Below are positions 27,840 to 41,699 of a stretch of DNA of 64,000 bases, piece by piece; positions within the stretch are counted from its first letter, which is position 1; every line of letters begins with the position of its first letter. Source of the stretch: Gymnogyps californianus (Eukaryota; Chordata; Aves; Accipitriformes; Cathartidae); NCBI RefSeq assembly GCF_018139145.2, contig NC_059475.1, positions 15,093,437 to 15,157,436 on the forward strand, in the 5' to 3' direction. A program made the position numbers and the translations under genes. The notes beneath the pieces were generated by a model, which made no database searches, was not told the origin of the DNA, and worked only from the letters and a program-made list of their open reading frames with translations.

Positions 27840-28120
27840 GAGGTTGTCTCTATTAAGCCATTTTTTGTGCATCATTAACTTTTAACCAGGCATCGATAGC
27901 TTTATTGTTTAAATTGCGTATGACTTTATTTAACGTCAGCATTTCTTCTGGCTCCTGACATGAAGTCACATTTTATAACTAATTAAATTGATCCCTGGGA
28001 AGCAAAAGCCACTAAACGGAATTATTCGTACCCAAGTGTCAATATATTAAATCAAAGGGCTAATGAGTTGGGTCACTGCTTCTTTTATCTGAAAGCTACT
28101 GCAGAATAGAATTCATACCA
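27840..28120. promoter_or_regulatory. Candidate conserved non-coding block
   Basis: Repeat-free sequence with ATCGAT, TAATTAAATTGAT, ATCAAAG (TCF/LEF-like) and ATTGTTTAAAT words. Suggestive only. Confidence 0.25.
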
Positions 28121-31100
28121 ACCTCTACTTTCTGCTTTAACAATCAATTTTATTTAAACCAAAGGTAAGTAATTAATAAATTTTGATATAGCTGTAAATA
28201 ATACATTTAAGCCACTTTTTACCACTTGCATACATGTTAAGGTCACTTTTTTAGGTGGAAAAAATTGCTTTGTTGATATAAGCTGTCTAGAAGTGTATTT
28301 TTTTGAACTCCCATGTGTAAAGAACATTACTGCTAGGTCATAGGAAGTTTCCAAAATGACCTAAAAGGTGTTTTGTAAGTAAACAGTTTTGAGAACTTTT
28401 CAGTTTTCAGCCATTTCTATTATAGGCATAAATCAAGATGAAAATTTGCCTCTTGGAACTGACAATACCGCCTAACGAAAGTGATTAAGAAATGACTAAA
28501 TTTGTCATGTCAGCTTTTCCTATAGCTCTTGCAGCTGCTGAGTAATATTTTGGATGCTTTCACTATTTACATCTGGACACTACTTTTAAAATTCATCACC
28601 TAATAATTCATACCACTCACAGAATTAGTCATAGTTCAGCTTTCTTTGACAAAATGCTTGTAGATAGTTCAAGAAAGCTATCTTTACTGAAGTTGTCTTC
28701 AACTAATCTGTTTACGTCCAGATTGTTTAAAAATACATTCTGAAAATCTCTCATGCCTCAAAAACACATTTTACCGCTGATTTGTTTTGCTTGAGATCCA
28801 ATCAACTTCTCTTATTTTATAACCTTTGGAGAGTTCCATACAGGCAAGTGCACTTCGACGCTTACTAATACTTATAAGCTATTTATGAACTATAATTACG
28901 CTTGAAGTCAAAGGGTATTAAAAGGAAAAAAATTAATTAAACAAAAAGGGATTGAGCATCATTGCCTTGCTTTGCTTGAGTGGGGAAACAAGGATGGGTG
29001 GGAACACACCTTCTTGTAGTAGCACTCTCAAATCATGACCTCGTGCCAACTCCTGTGAGCACGCTAGAAGGCAGAGGGCAGAATGGCGAGTCTTGGCTGA
29101 CCCAAAGAACTAATTTTTTGATGTGGCTTGCCAGACACAAAAGGAGATCAGAAAAGAGGGTGAAATAACACTTTCTCTCATTCATTCATCCTCTTCCCCA
29201 CAGCAAACAGGAGCTGGAAAGGAATGTGACTGAGTCACCACCAGCTCCCTAATCTACATCTAGGGCTGCATCCCTTACGCAAAACAAACTGCAAAATTAT
29301 AAACTGGTTTAAAAGAAATACCTGAGCAACCATTGAAAGCAAGGCTGCGATTGTTCACTTTAAACTAATGGTTATTTTAACACATAATAGTGAATTAAAA
29401 ATAGGATGGCAGCAATGTCCCTCTAAAACTCGGTTTTGTTGTTTTACTACTAAGATCAAATGCAACACAAGGAGCACCAGAGACGTTTTTAAAAAATGCG
29501 TGTTCTTGTACCCACACGTCATTTGCTTTTTCAAACAGTAAATTAGGGGTTTTCGGTGGGCACAGTGGTTCCCTTATAAAACAACTTTAAATAGTCACTT
29601 TCATCCATTTATAAATGGATATACTTTGGAGGGTCAAGTATGCACTGTTGTTTCACACCACAAATGTTTTCTTTAGTTTCCAATGGTTAAATGTCATGAG
29701 AGCGCTTGACCCCACTACAGAACATCATTCAGTATCTGGGGGAAACCACAAATATGGCTGTAACTGTGGTTGGCATGAGATCATTTAAAAATAAAAGATC
29801 ATTTCAAAAGTGGGTTTTGTAATAGTGAGACATTTGCACCTACACATGTTGATTAAATATGGACTATCTTAATATATATTCTGTAGTCTTTATTCTTCTC
29901 TAATGTATTCTTTTTTTTCAAATACATAAAATATGTGGAGCTATAGCGACACTGTCTTGTAGTTAAACTGTGGGATACTATGACTGGTTATTGAATATAT
30001 GTAGATTTTTTTTCTCCCATTTAGACTCCTTGGGGAAAAAAAAATCATTTTGATACAAATGGGGAAGTTCTACACAAGTATTCATGTCTTTGGGAGAAAG
30101 AAAGAGTAATGCCTTTAAAGGAAGACTTAAAACACAACAGTGCTACAACTCTGTCAGTCAGTTTCCTTGCAAAGCACAGAGGGGTTTTTGTGTAAAGAAT
30201 GTTTCAGAACCATGCTATAAAATTATGTTGTTGCCTGAGTTCACTGCAAACAAATTTCAGACATGATGCTGGAGATGCACTAGAAATAAATGCTTTAAGA
30301 TTGACAACTGCAACAAAATCTGCCCATGCTAGTCCAAAAATCATGCTGTAACTGCTAGCACCAGCTGCATTTTAAAATGGTTGAACACAGTTGAAATGAA
30401 AAAAGAAGTTTGATTTAGAAAAGGTTCAAATTCTCATCGATTACAATGGCAACAACTGTCGGCAAAACATGCGGGTACCTGAGGGGAGGAGGAGAAGAAA
30501 GTATTGTTTTCCCAAAGCAATATGGTTCACTGCACATTACCCAGCTAATGTCGTTCAACCAGTATTACAGTTAAATCATGGAGAAATCTGTTTTTTAAAC
30601 TAAGCTACCTAGCAAAGATCCTGATGATATATTTGAGGTTCAATACTGCCCATGAGAAAACAAAACATGGGAATAATGTAAAATCTACCACTAAATATTT
30701 AGTGTTGGCCAAATAGAATTGTTGGGAAACATATCTGTCATCACATTCAAAAATTGGTTTAGCTTATGGGTTTGGAGAGTTCTGCAAAAATAGAAAAGAA
30801 TGGCCCTTACTAGGGATATTTCCAAATTCTTTTACATGCTGTCTTTCACCAATGATTGCAAAATGATCTAATTAATTTATTTAAACTCTGAACATTTTTT
30901 TTCTTTTTAGAAATGAGCAACCTGGAACATGTGATCAAGAAAAAAATTTAATTTCTTGTTTAAAAACAAAATCACTCTTTTTTTATCTGATCTCTTCAGT
31001 TTTGGGGGGAAAAAGGTTATAAATACTAGTGCCAAATAACTTATATTTTGGGTGTCAGTATTAGAAAACATTACTCAGGATCACAAGCCCATAAGGGAAT

Positions 31101-33477
31101 CAGAGATAGACACATAAAACCCAGTTACAACACCACCAGTTGGTTTTTGGGGAGAAAAGTGGGAAGGGAGGGTTTGCAGATGTTAAATGCAAGCACACAC
31201 ATTAATAACCATTAAAATGGAAAAAGAATTGCTCACTAACATGCTAATGCCAATACTTTAAAAGAATTTTTCCCCTAGTTTTTGCCAGTGATTTCACTGT
31301 TATGCCATTGCTGTTACTATACTCCAGTGGAAAGTGATTTGTTGATATCCCCTTAGGTCATTCCAAGATGTATGGAGCCTACAGCAATTAGCTGCTCATG
31401 TTTCTGTCAGTTTTCTGGTGCTAGACCTTGCTTTTCATGAGATTTTTTTTTTCCCCTCTTCATTTACACTAGATGCTTGCAGTTCTCTTGCTCTGAGCTA
31501 TACAGATAACAATTAAGCTGAAATGCTCGAGACCAATACAGTATTCTTTGTACTCTAGAGTTAGCAGAACAATTTCTGAAGGCATCTAATATTCTGCATG
31601 AAGACAGGCAGAGAAAATGTGGTAAGAAACGTGAACTATTTATGCAAATTTTTTATGATTTATCTTGGCAATTTTTTGCATATGATTTTCTCTAAATGTG
31701 AGCTCTCAGTTGCCTACATATACGGACGTAACTAGCCTACGTGTGAATTTCCAAACTCTTGTTACATTCAAAATTGTTGATGCAAAATGCAAAAGGACAG
31801 AATATCTTGATCTCTTCACTCCTTTGGAATCTGTATTTTAAATTCTGCATATCTGTATATTTGTGTGCATCTATTGTTTTTTCTCACCAAATTTAATAAA
31901 ACCAGTATTTGATTATGATTACTTAAAAATGAACAAACTTTTGGGATCCACATGCTTTAGGTGCAATAAAATGGAGGTACAAATTTTTTAACCTAAACAA
32001 TTTGGTACCTCATTTGCAGGTGTACTTTGGGATTAGATGTCTAAATGATTTCAACTTCACCTGAAAAGAAATGGTTGGAATAAATTGCTTCTGCCAAAAG
32101 TTGCGCCCTGAAAGTTGGTGGAGTAAAACCAGGCCAGTCTGAGAAGTATCAAGACCTTAAAATATGTCAGTAAGATGCTCAAGATATTTTAATAATATTT
32201 AGAAAGCAATAATTGCATTGAATTTCTGTGGCAAGTTGAACATATATCTTTCTGAAATATACATAATAGTTATCTTACATGAAATTTATTTTCAACCATT
32301 CCATGACCAAAAAGAAGGATAACTAAAAAGCAGAGCTCTAGGAAACTTGGTGATTATGTTTCGCAAGGATTTGTACGACCACTTCTTTATTTTTGTGTTG
32401 AATTACTCAAAGTGAAGCAACAGCTAGCTGATCCAAAGTCAGAAATCATGCCAGCCTCACATAAAAATCAGTTTGTGGACATTTAGATACATTCTAGTTA
32501 AGTTTGAAGCATGTAAATTAATCTTGCTAAGGGTGAAATTAAAAGAATTCCAGCAACAGATTAGTATTACTGGTTGAAAGAGTAGTAGTGATAAAATATT
32601 TCTCAAGTACTACAGAAAATACAAAAAAGCACTGAAGGCTTAGACACACTTACTAACAGACACAATTTGGGATTTTGCTAGTGCAAACAGGCATGCAAAC
32701 AATTTTTCCAGGCCACTTTCCAAAAGCCTCTGAGAATACAGCCTTAAGTGAGTATAGTTTTTCATGAAGGATACCGAATTGACAGCCTAAGAGCTGGAAA
32801 ACTGAAAGGCAGGTACAAAGTAAAAATACTATCACTAGTGAAAAAAAGTAAATAAATGAACCACTGATACTAAAAATTAAATCAACCGGTGATATCTCAT
32901 CTCTATGTTTATCTATCTCTGTAGCATATGGCTTTTGTACTTTGCATGAATCAAAATTAAGCATCAAATCCAAAAGTCAAGAAGCAAGTTCGCTATATAC
33001 TTAAGAAGAATTCACAAAAATGGCTCTCTTTCTGCCAACTGCTCCCATTCAAAGGCCTGAATGAACAGGCTTTATAAATATGGGGTACTCATGGAAGCCT
33101 GTATAGCCAAGTATGCCTGCAACCAGATATTTCCTATGTGAATAACTAGACAGGGAATTTTCAAAGGCTTGTAGTAAGCAGTTTCAGCAGCAAATTCTCT
33201 CAGCCCTTAGTCACACGTTCCTTAAAAGGAAATCATTAGCAATCTAAAAACTCCCTTTCTTTAGTGTTTTCCAATGTATGCTCAGTGTACTGAGACACTC
33301 TGTAAGTGATATTAACCTATGCCTGAAACAGCAACCGACAAGTTTATACTCTCCTATAAAATACCATATATGTACACTGAAGATATATAATGTACCTAGC
33401 ATGTTACCCAGCCCATATCTTCCACGTCATTCAGGCCCTACTTAATAGATGAATAAAGTCACATTCTGAAACATTTT

Positions 33478-33720
33478 AAAGGGGTCTTCTGAGCCAAGCA
33501 CTCAGACTCAGGTTATCTGCGTTCAATTCCCAGCTCCACCCAGGCTTCCTGTGAGACTCTGAGCAAGTCACTTAAGTGTCTGAGTTTTTTGCCTGTAAAA
33601 TAGGATAAATATAAATTCCTTTCTGTAACCCTTCTTTTGAGTCTCACTGAGCAAGATTTTTCAGTTCTTTAGGGAGAGGGACATCCCTTGCTTCTCAGAA
33701 GCAACCATGACTGAAGAGTC
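33478..33720 (+). repeat. MIR-like SINE with amniote repeat tail
   Basis: The stretch reads like the complement of a MIR core: TTCAATTCCCAGCTCCACC, then GTGAGACTCTGAGCAAGTCA, CTTAAGTGTCTGAG, and CTGTAAAATAGGATAAATA. It continues into a tail resembling a common amniote repeat (TTCTTTAGGGAGAGGGACAT). It is an old, diverged insertion. The MIR core similarity is from memory, and the tail family is not named with confidence. Confidence 0.75.
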
Positions 33721-36700
33721 TAAGGTCATTCATACCATGACAAAACCTCCAACCCATTGAACGGGATTGACTCTACTCCAATACCATTCCAATAGCCTCA
33801 GTTCAGCTCTGTCAGTGCCTTGCAATTAATTGTGGTCAATACCTGATATTTCAAGGGGGAAAAAAAAAATCTAGGAAAGCATGGATGGCTTTTTGCTAAG
33901 CCTTTAGACAAAAGGATTATGTGTTTTAAAGGGAATTCAATTGCTAATTTTAGCAGTGAACTGAACTCTATCTCCCATATTTCCTATCCGATTGCTCAGA
34001 TTTTTAAGTATACAAAAATCTCAGACCTTTGCTTTTTGTGTCTATGTCCTTTCTCTGGTACCCACTTGCTACAAACAATCAGCAACACCAGAACTAAAGA
34101 CGCTGTTAAACTGTATTTTTAATCTTGTTTTTCTGGTAACATGTAGAAACCATATGAATCTCTCTCTTTCTCGTGGTTTATATTGTCACCAGCTATCCCC
34201 TATAAAAGCATGGTCTGATATAGTACAGCTGGGCAGAGTTTATGCAGTGTGTATGTATGAAAGCAATAAGAATGTGACTAGATGTGCAGTTATACCACCC
34301 AGGATACACAGGGTATCTGGTAGAACTAAACTGCTGGAATTTGGGGGTGATTGTATAAATTAGTTGTAGCTATTTTTTAAATTCAAGAAATAAATGATGT
34401 AACAAAACTATGTAAAATGAAAGATCATTAACAACAGATCTTTTCAGAACATCTCCACTGCATAGAGATTTCAGTTTCTTCAATATACGACTTAGATCTT
34501 TGATTACAGTTTTGATTTTAAAAGTGCTTTTAAACAATGAATGAATTAAACAACTGTGCAATAACCATCTTTTCCATAACCATGGCTATGAATGTTAACC
34601 TGATATTATTGCATGAGCAGAAGTGGCCTTTCTCAACAGCAAGTAAGAAATGAGAGGAGTGGAAAGAAGAAAACAAACAAAAAAGGGCAGAACGAACTAA
34701 TAGACAGAAGAAAGAGGATTTCTCAAAGACATCTGGCGTAGACAGAGATTTGTCATGCATACATATCTATTTCCCACCTTTGCACTGTATCTATGTATCA
34801 TGTAAATTTCTCACATTATTTTACCTAAAATTCGCCTCCTATTAATTGTATAATTAGTCAGAAGAAACTCATGTCCTTGTAACCATATAAGACTAGAGCT
34901 ACTCCCCAGTAAAAATTTCTGTCAGCATAAAGGAATGACCTATATAAATACTGTATTTTTTATTATTCAGAACTTTCTTCATTTTTTCCAGTTTTTCCCA
35001 CCACTCTACTTAATATTTCTGCATGGTTTTTTGCCAAAACAAATTCAATATCTTTGATGGTATGATGTGTGTATAATCCACTTGTGATTTTTCAGTTAAA
35101 GAAGCTATCCCAAACTCAAGGGTGTTAAAACTTATTTCTACTGCTACTCCATATTTTCACTTATACCCCTGTGCATTCGCATATGCATTTTAAATACTTC
35201 TCTAAAACACCAATAATCCCTCTTTGAAGTACTGAATGGAAACCAAAAGATCAGACATTTTCAGTTCATTACTTTTCTCTCACTACAGGAAGCGCTCTGA
35301 GATCATAATTTGACAGAAATTTCCCTTATCTTCCAGTCTTGAATTGTTTTCTGCAGCAAAATTTATTCCAAGTAGGCAGATTTCTTTTGGAGCTGCTATC
35401 AGGTCACAGTTCATAGATCAACTGATGACAGTGAATATCTCCACTTCAATCCCCGTTTGCTTCTGGAATACCAACTATTAAAATAATGAGTGACACAAGA
35501 AGTTTCACAAGTTCAAGGGCAAATTCAGCCCAATGGATTAGTGACTTCCAGGCATTTGACTTCACTGTCTACTGAGGTGAAAGCTTCAACTGAAGCTTTC
35601 TCCTGTGGTTGGGTTATATATAAGAACTCTGCCCATTTTGGATTCTCTCATTCAACAACAAACTGTCACACAGCAACTTTTCATGTAAAGGTAGAGGTAA
35701 GAAACCCAACCTGTCTGAAGGAGTCTGAAAAAAATCCTTCACCTCAGTCTAGCTGTCTGCTTTCACAAAGATTGTGGGAACTTAGTATTCTTTCAAATGT
35801 CTATCTTTCTATCAAATTCAGCTGAAATCAACCAACAGGCTGAAAAGTTAGTGGCATACGCACCTTCATGCACACAACACAGAGTTGCATAAAGCTCATT
35901 TCCAGAGGCAATCAGTCTAACAATACAAATCTGATATCTTCCTTTTCTACTCAAATTGCAAAACTGACAGCACTAGAAAGTGAAGCTTTTTTGCTGTTGT
36001 TGCTGTGTACTACAACAAGGTCTCTTCACAATACTATAATGCCACAGACAAGATTTGAAACAACAAATTTCACAAGGAAAAAGATTAGAGCTCCTACAAT
36101 CTTAAACTCCACTTTACAGTGCAGCTTGCACAATGCAACACCTCACTCCTCAAAGTGGAAGGTCTTCCTGCCCCAGTGCTCCCTCTTCAATCCCTCTCTT
36201 TTCTCCTCCCAGGCACTCACTCCCATGCTTGCTCTCTTGCTAGTTCTGGTGCCCCCTCTTCTGTGAACCTATTTTACTCACTAAACTGAGAGTGAATTGA
36301 ATCATACTGATTCTCTTCACTTTCTGCTGAGATGAATGGAGATTTCAGGAACTGTAGGGCTTCCTGTCATATTGAAAGATGGCTCTGATCTATGAAGTAC
36401 TAGTCCAGGAGGCACAGAAAATGTGAGACATGATAAATGAGTGAGTGCTGGGTAAAACAGTAACATACTATTTTAAGTCAGGCCTTGTTTAAATATGAGG
36501 GTTAAAATGTCCTGCTGTGCCTCTGTAAGACTGAATCTATGCTCACATGTTTCTTACACAGTCCTGCATTCAGAGTACATCCAAACTAAGTCTGGATCCC
36601 ATGTCAGGAGGAGACTGGGCTCTGCTCCACTCCTCTCACATCTAGGTTTTCCTTCCAAGAAAAGCCTGAGGAGCCGGGCAGGATAGAGGCCATGATGCAC

Positions 36701-39700
36701 ACCAACGCATTTCCCTCGGGGGCATAAAAACACCACCAGGCTGTGGGGAACACTTGCAGTTTAGGCACATAGATGGGATATAAAACCTGAAACAGGACTG
36801 GGAAGCACATAAACTCAGCCAACAAAAGAGTCTAGAACTAATGGCCCAAGAGAAGCAGCAAATAAGTGGCTTCCTCTGAGGGTTACAACATAGCTTCTAA
36901 GATCCTTTAATGACATTGTGTCCTTTTAAGCATCATAAAAAATAAAACAGACAGATCCCCCAGTCATTCCTCAAATACGCCACACTTTTCTCCTCTAATA
37001 CGTCTGCCTAGGAAGCTACTAGCTTCCCTAGTATAGCAAGATCATTGAATGCAGGTGAGTTGTCATGAGGAACTGGACTGATGTGGTTATACAACTAGGA
37101 AGCCTTTTACATTAGAAACAGGATTGATCATAAACTATCAATGAACACATGGGAAAAAAAAGTACAAACTGTCAGGAGAGAATTATGGGCCAGAGATAAA
37201 AACTAATAGTGAAGTACTTGACAAAGTGCCAGACTTTGTCCAGACCCAGGTTATACCTCCTTCCTAAGATACACAAAAATAGCTCAGTATATTTTAAGGC
37301 TAACTGTTTCTAGCTGTGAATTACTGAAAAATAATTTAAAATTTATGGATTAAATGTGGAGGCTACTTATCTCTCTCAAACCCTCTTACTTTAGTGATAT
37401 CCTAATGAAATAAAAGCACTTCTGTTGCTGGTATGTTGGTTAGAACACTTGCTCCCAAAGTATGGAGCAATATGAAAAGGAATAAATGAGGTGAAACTTA
37501 TTTTCCAAAAATATAATTTAAGTCCCCAATGCATCTAAACCTTAATTGCTTTAGTGGGTTCCATAAATTTAATTTAGATAGGACTATTGTCAACAAATTC
37601 ATAGTATTGCCACCCGAAGTTCAGAAATCATTAGTTTCGCAAAACTTGTGCATAAAATGGAAAACATTTTAACTAAGCCTCAACAGTGCAAACATAACAA
37701 AGGGAAGAACCTGAGAGCCACAGCAGGTGACAGATTGGCTGTTTTTTCAGAGTAAAATCTCCCAGTAAGATTTTCCTTCAAATTGTGCAGCATATTCAAA
37801 GGAAATCATTGAAACTTCAGACAAAATTCTAACTGGTGAATTTGCAGAAAATATGTAGGGTAAGATGAAATATATCACCAGAAATGAAATCTTTTCCATT
37901 CTGTTTTCCCTGACATGTACAGACCCTCTGCAAGAAGGAAAGAAGACAGTATTTTGGTCAGTACCCAAGGCTCTGTTTCCATGGGAAGCGTGTGCATATC
38001 CAGAACAAGTAGTTTGGTAAGCAATGTAATTTATGAATGCTTGTTTCCCATGGTTTTGCATGAGATGTAAACTCAGTTTTGCTTCTCTGCTGTCTATTAA
38101 AGTATAAGCTCAGATCAAAACTTTTCCTGAAGTTAGGGCAATTTAACATCTCTTTCCCAAGTACATTCTTCAAGTTCTAATATGGCAAGAGTTTAGACTA
38201 AAGCCTTTACTTCTAGGGTAACCTAAAAAGGTTTATCAGGGCCACTAACTTTCATGAGACTTAAATGAATGCAATACCTTTTAGGCTTCTTCCTATATCT
38301 CAAATGTGGTTACCTAATTACCTAATGTGTCCAAAAACTATTCAGGTGGAACTCTGATAGACAGACGGGCAGCACAGTTATTTAAAAGTCCTTTCCTTAG
38401 GAAATCAGGGTAAAAAATGTTTTGGTATTGGGGGTTGTTTTTTTTTTTCTTTAAAACTAGATGCTATGACAAACGCAGGAAACAAACAGGCAGGTTGACT
38501 CGCTGAAATTTGCATTCATTACTACCATTTTATGAAAGTAAGCTGCAAAATAGTAATAAACCTCCCACAAGACAAAGGCGGCTGTTTGTAAATACAGAAA
38601 AAGACCTAAGAAGTGGGAAGGAGAAGTGTAACACTGATTCAAAGCATTCAGGTAGCAAGAATGTGAGAGAGAAGTGTTGATTATTCCTTCTTTCTTCAGT
38701 AGACTGATACACTACTTTTACATGATTAACATTTCATTCTGGTAACCACACAATAATGCAGCAAAGGAATAAAAGTGCATTCTTAGCTGGAAAGAGTGAG
38801 CACAAGCTCATCATCTTTTTTTCTATTGTAAAAAAAGCTAAGTTAAGTACTGTGGAGCCATGGATTTAATACTCTCCACAGCTCTTCACAAAAGCCTCAG
38901 CGAAATCTGGGTCCTGTCATAGCATGACAAGAAGATAATCTGTGTGGGACCTTCCTTTCTGATTAGGAGGTGCTTTCTTTTAATCAGATGGAAAGAAAGT
39001 CTCTTGGTAAGGAACTCCTCCTCCTCCAGAAAATGGAAACAAATCTTTAGAGAAAGGCTTAGTCAGAATCTGCATGGAATCCAGGTTAAACCATTTTCCC
39101 TGGGCCTTATAACAATACCAAATGCCCCTACATATATGTAGCTCCTTAACTTCATCCAAAGCAGAGTTTTAATCCAGCAAGATTTCAACCTGCAATATAG
39201 GCCTTTGTAGCATTAATATCTGAATGTTCCTGGAAGCTGCAGTTCATCAAGTGTTATATACTTTGTCATCTCTAGGGAGAAAGGAAATAAATGGGTGACA
39301 CTAAGCCTTGACAGCTGTAAATCTATTACCAGGATGAAGGCAGATGTACTGTTTCTATTCTGTGGCGTTATTCCTGATTTGCGCAGAGGTAAGTAGCATC
39401 TGGGTCAGGTTTGTGACTTCGGTCCAATCAAAATTCCTTTATTTATTGAAAAGAAACATAAGTTTATTTACTTAATAATGACTTTTAAAAAAAATCCTCT
39501 TAACAAATCCTAAGGAAGGTTTGCGCTCCTTCCTATTACTATTATTCCCTTCTTCAGCATGAAAAAGCAAAGCCTTGAAAGGAAAGAGTAGATAAACCAA
39601 GAGTCTTACATCCCATTCCAGAGATCCATTGTCCACTCCATTCTTCTCAGAAAGAACGGATATTTTTCATTAAAAATAGTACCTCTAAAATCTTTAATTC

Positions 39701-41479
39701 CTCATACTGCTAGAGCACTGTCTACTCAGGGATGATTTAAAGCATTCAAAAGTTTGCAAACAGTTTCATTCTTAGCATTCTGCAACCTATAGTTTGTACA
39801 TTCACCATCTTCCTACATGTACAATGGAAGCTCAAAGAATAAAACCTGATTATTTGCTTTGTTAATTCTATGAGGATACTTATTTATGTTGCCTAGATTA
39901 TGTAATGGAACAGAAATACTGAAATTCGAAAAAAAATTATTTCACTAATATTTTTTAATTGCAATTTTTTTAATGTAGATCTGAGAGACTATAATCTTCA
40001 CTTGAAATTTCCAAAACAATTCTGATAGTTATAATCATTATATTGGAAATATAATAATAATAATATATTGGTTCTAAAGGTGGCCACTTGAAGTAAAAAT
40101 TTAAAATAAGGGTATCATACAAAAATTACACGGCCAAGAAACCATGCAAGGAAAGACAAAACATTCCTTAGTTTACCATCCTAGCCTTGGAAAGATTAAG
40201 TCTTTCTTCCAAAGCTAAATGTATAACTTGATGAAGAAAACAGTAAAATTTGGTTGGTTCAGTTTTGATTTGAAACTGCCTGAATATCAACCTACAACAC
40301 TGTTACAAAACAAACAAACAAACCAACCAACCACAAAACCCCCCACAACTCAACACAAAAAACTGCCATAAAACATGTATGAAGGATCCAATTTAAAAAA
40401 ACGTATCTGTAACATTAGACAGTGAGTAATCTCACAAAGATTTCATAGGACCTACCTATGCCAAAGCGGTAACGTCTAATATTACCTGTACAAACTCTCT
40501 ATATAGTGTTGGAAGCAGCACTCCTTTAGACACTCCAGTTTCAATTTTTCTAAGTTTTATCCCTTTCGCAGTCAAAGGCTTGTCTCGGTCTAAAAAACAA
40601 GCTGCTTCTACTGAGGTCACTGTATAGTTGCTACTGTTGTCTCAGTTTTCATAAATGTACATGCACCGTGTCCTGAGCATAGGCTATGAACTTTGATGCC
40701 AGATGTCCAAAAGCCTTCTCCTATGCCATGTTGAAGCCTGTTCAGCCCATGACCCCACAGAGCAATGGGAGAACACTTTTTTCCACCTGTTTGTGTTCTG
40801 ATTTTAAGAGGATCAGTATGTTCTGATCGAGAAGAATCAAATGGGCTGCCTGTTTCACAAGAAAGTTTCCTGTTTGTTTCAGAATAGGAAATAAGCCTGA
40901 AACCACGTAGTATTTCTTGACAAAGTGGTTTGCTAATGGTGACCACAACATTTTCAAACCTGTTGCACTGGAGTGGCTCATCTTTCTCTCAAGGTAACAA
41001 CAGAGTTTGGCAACACTGTCCAAAGAAAATAACTGTGTTTTCCACACTTTAAAAAAAAATTACATCACTGTCAAATGATTGGCCTATTTTCCACAGAGAA
41101 TGCCAACTGTCAGTAACACAGGAGTGACCCAAGCCCCACATTAGAAAAGGGGGGGAAAAGTCCTACTTCTTGTACAAAGTAGCGTCACTAGACTACTTGA
41201 AAGGCACCATAAAGGTCTGCTGGGTCTAAATACATATTTAAATATGTAGTAAGAGGCTTATAAAAAGCATACTACACTAGACATGTAATTAAGTAAATTA
41301 TTAATATGCTTTACATATGTTGAACCATTTATCTGGACAATATTAATTATCATATTTACATGAATGTGGTAAGCACTGAGGATGACTCCTACTACTATAT
41401 GTGAGACAAGGAAAGACTGAGAAAGAAGAGAAAGACATTGGAGAAGCAATTTCTCTGCACCTTTTGGAAAAAAAATCTA

Positions 41480-41685
41480 TGAGCTTAAGAGATGACGATT
41501 TTCATTGCAGGCCTGAAATAAAATGAACAAATTTCTTATTTTATTTTTGGTCAGCAGGGCCTGTAAAATGGCTATTTCACAATGAGAAATAACACCTTTG
41601 TAATTTTAATGTATGTTTATGTAAAATGAAAGTGGCAGTTCCGTGTTAATAAACCTTGCTTAGGAAAAAAAAAAAAAAAAAAAAA
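41480..41685 (+). pseudogene. Possible retroposed mRNA 3' end (AATAAA plus A21)
   Basis: AATAAA at 41648-41653 is followed 11 bases later by an uninterrupted run of 21 adenines (41665-41685). That spacing is typical of a polyadenylated mRNA tail copied back into the genome. The upstream 150-200 bases read like 3' UTR and contain no recognisable coding sequence. I found no target-site duplication and cannot name the source gene. The left boundary is a guess. A chance A-run beside AATAAA in AT-rich sequence is the alternative. Confidence 0.35.
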
Positions 41686-41699
41686 TCAGTTGCTGAACT

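Noticed and set aside
33992..34363. 123-codon plus frame
   Set aside because: No domain, no splice context matching SOX6, and no sign of coding bias; chance frame.
40617..41047. Two overlapping minus frames (about 100 and 109 codons), considered as a pseudogene
   Set aside because: Neither matches a protein family I recognise, and they do not join into one broken frame.
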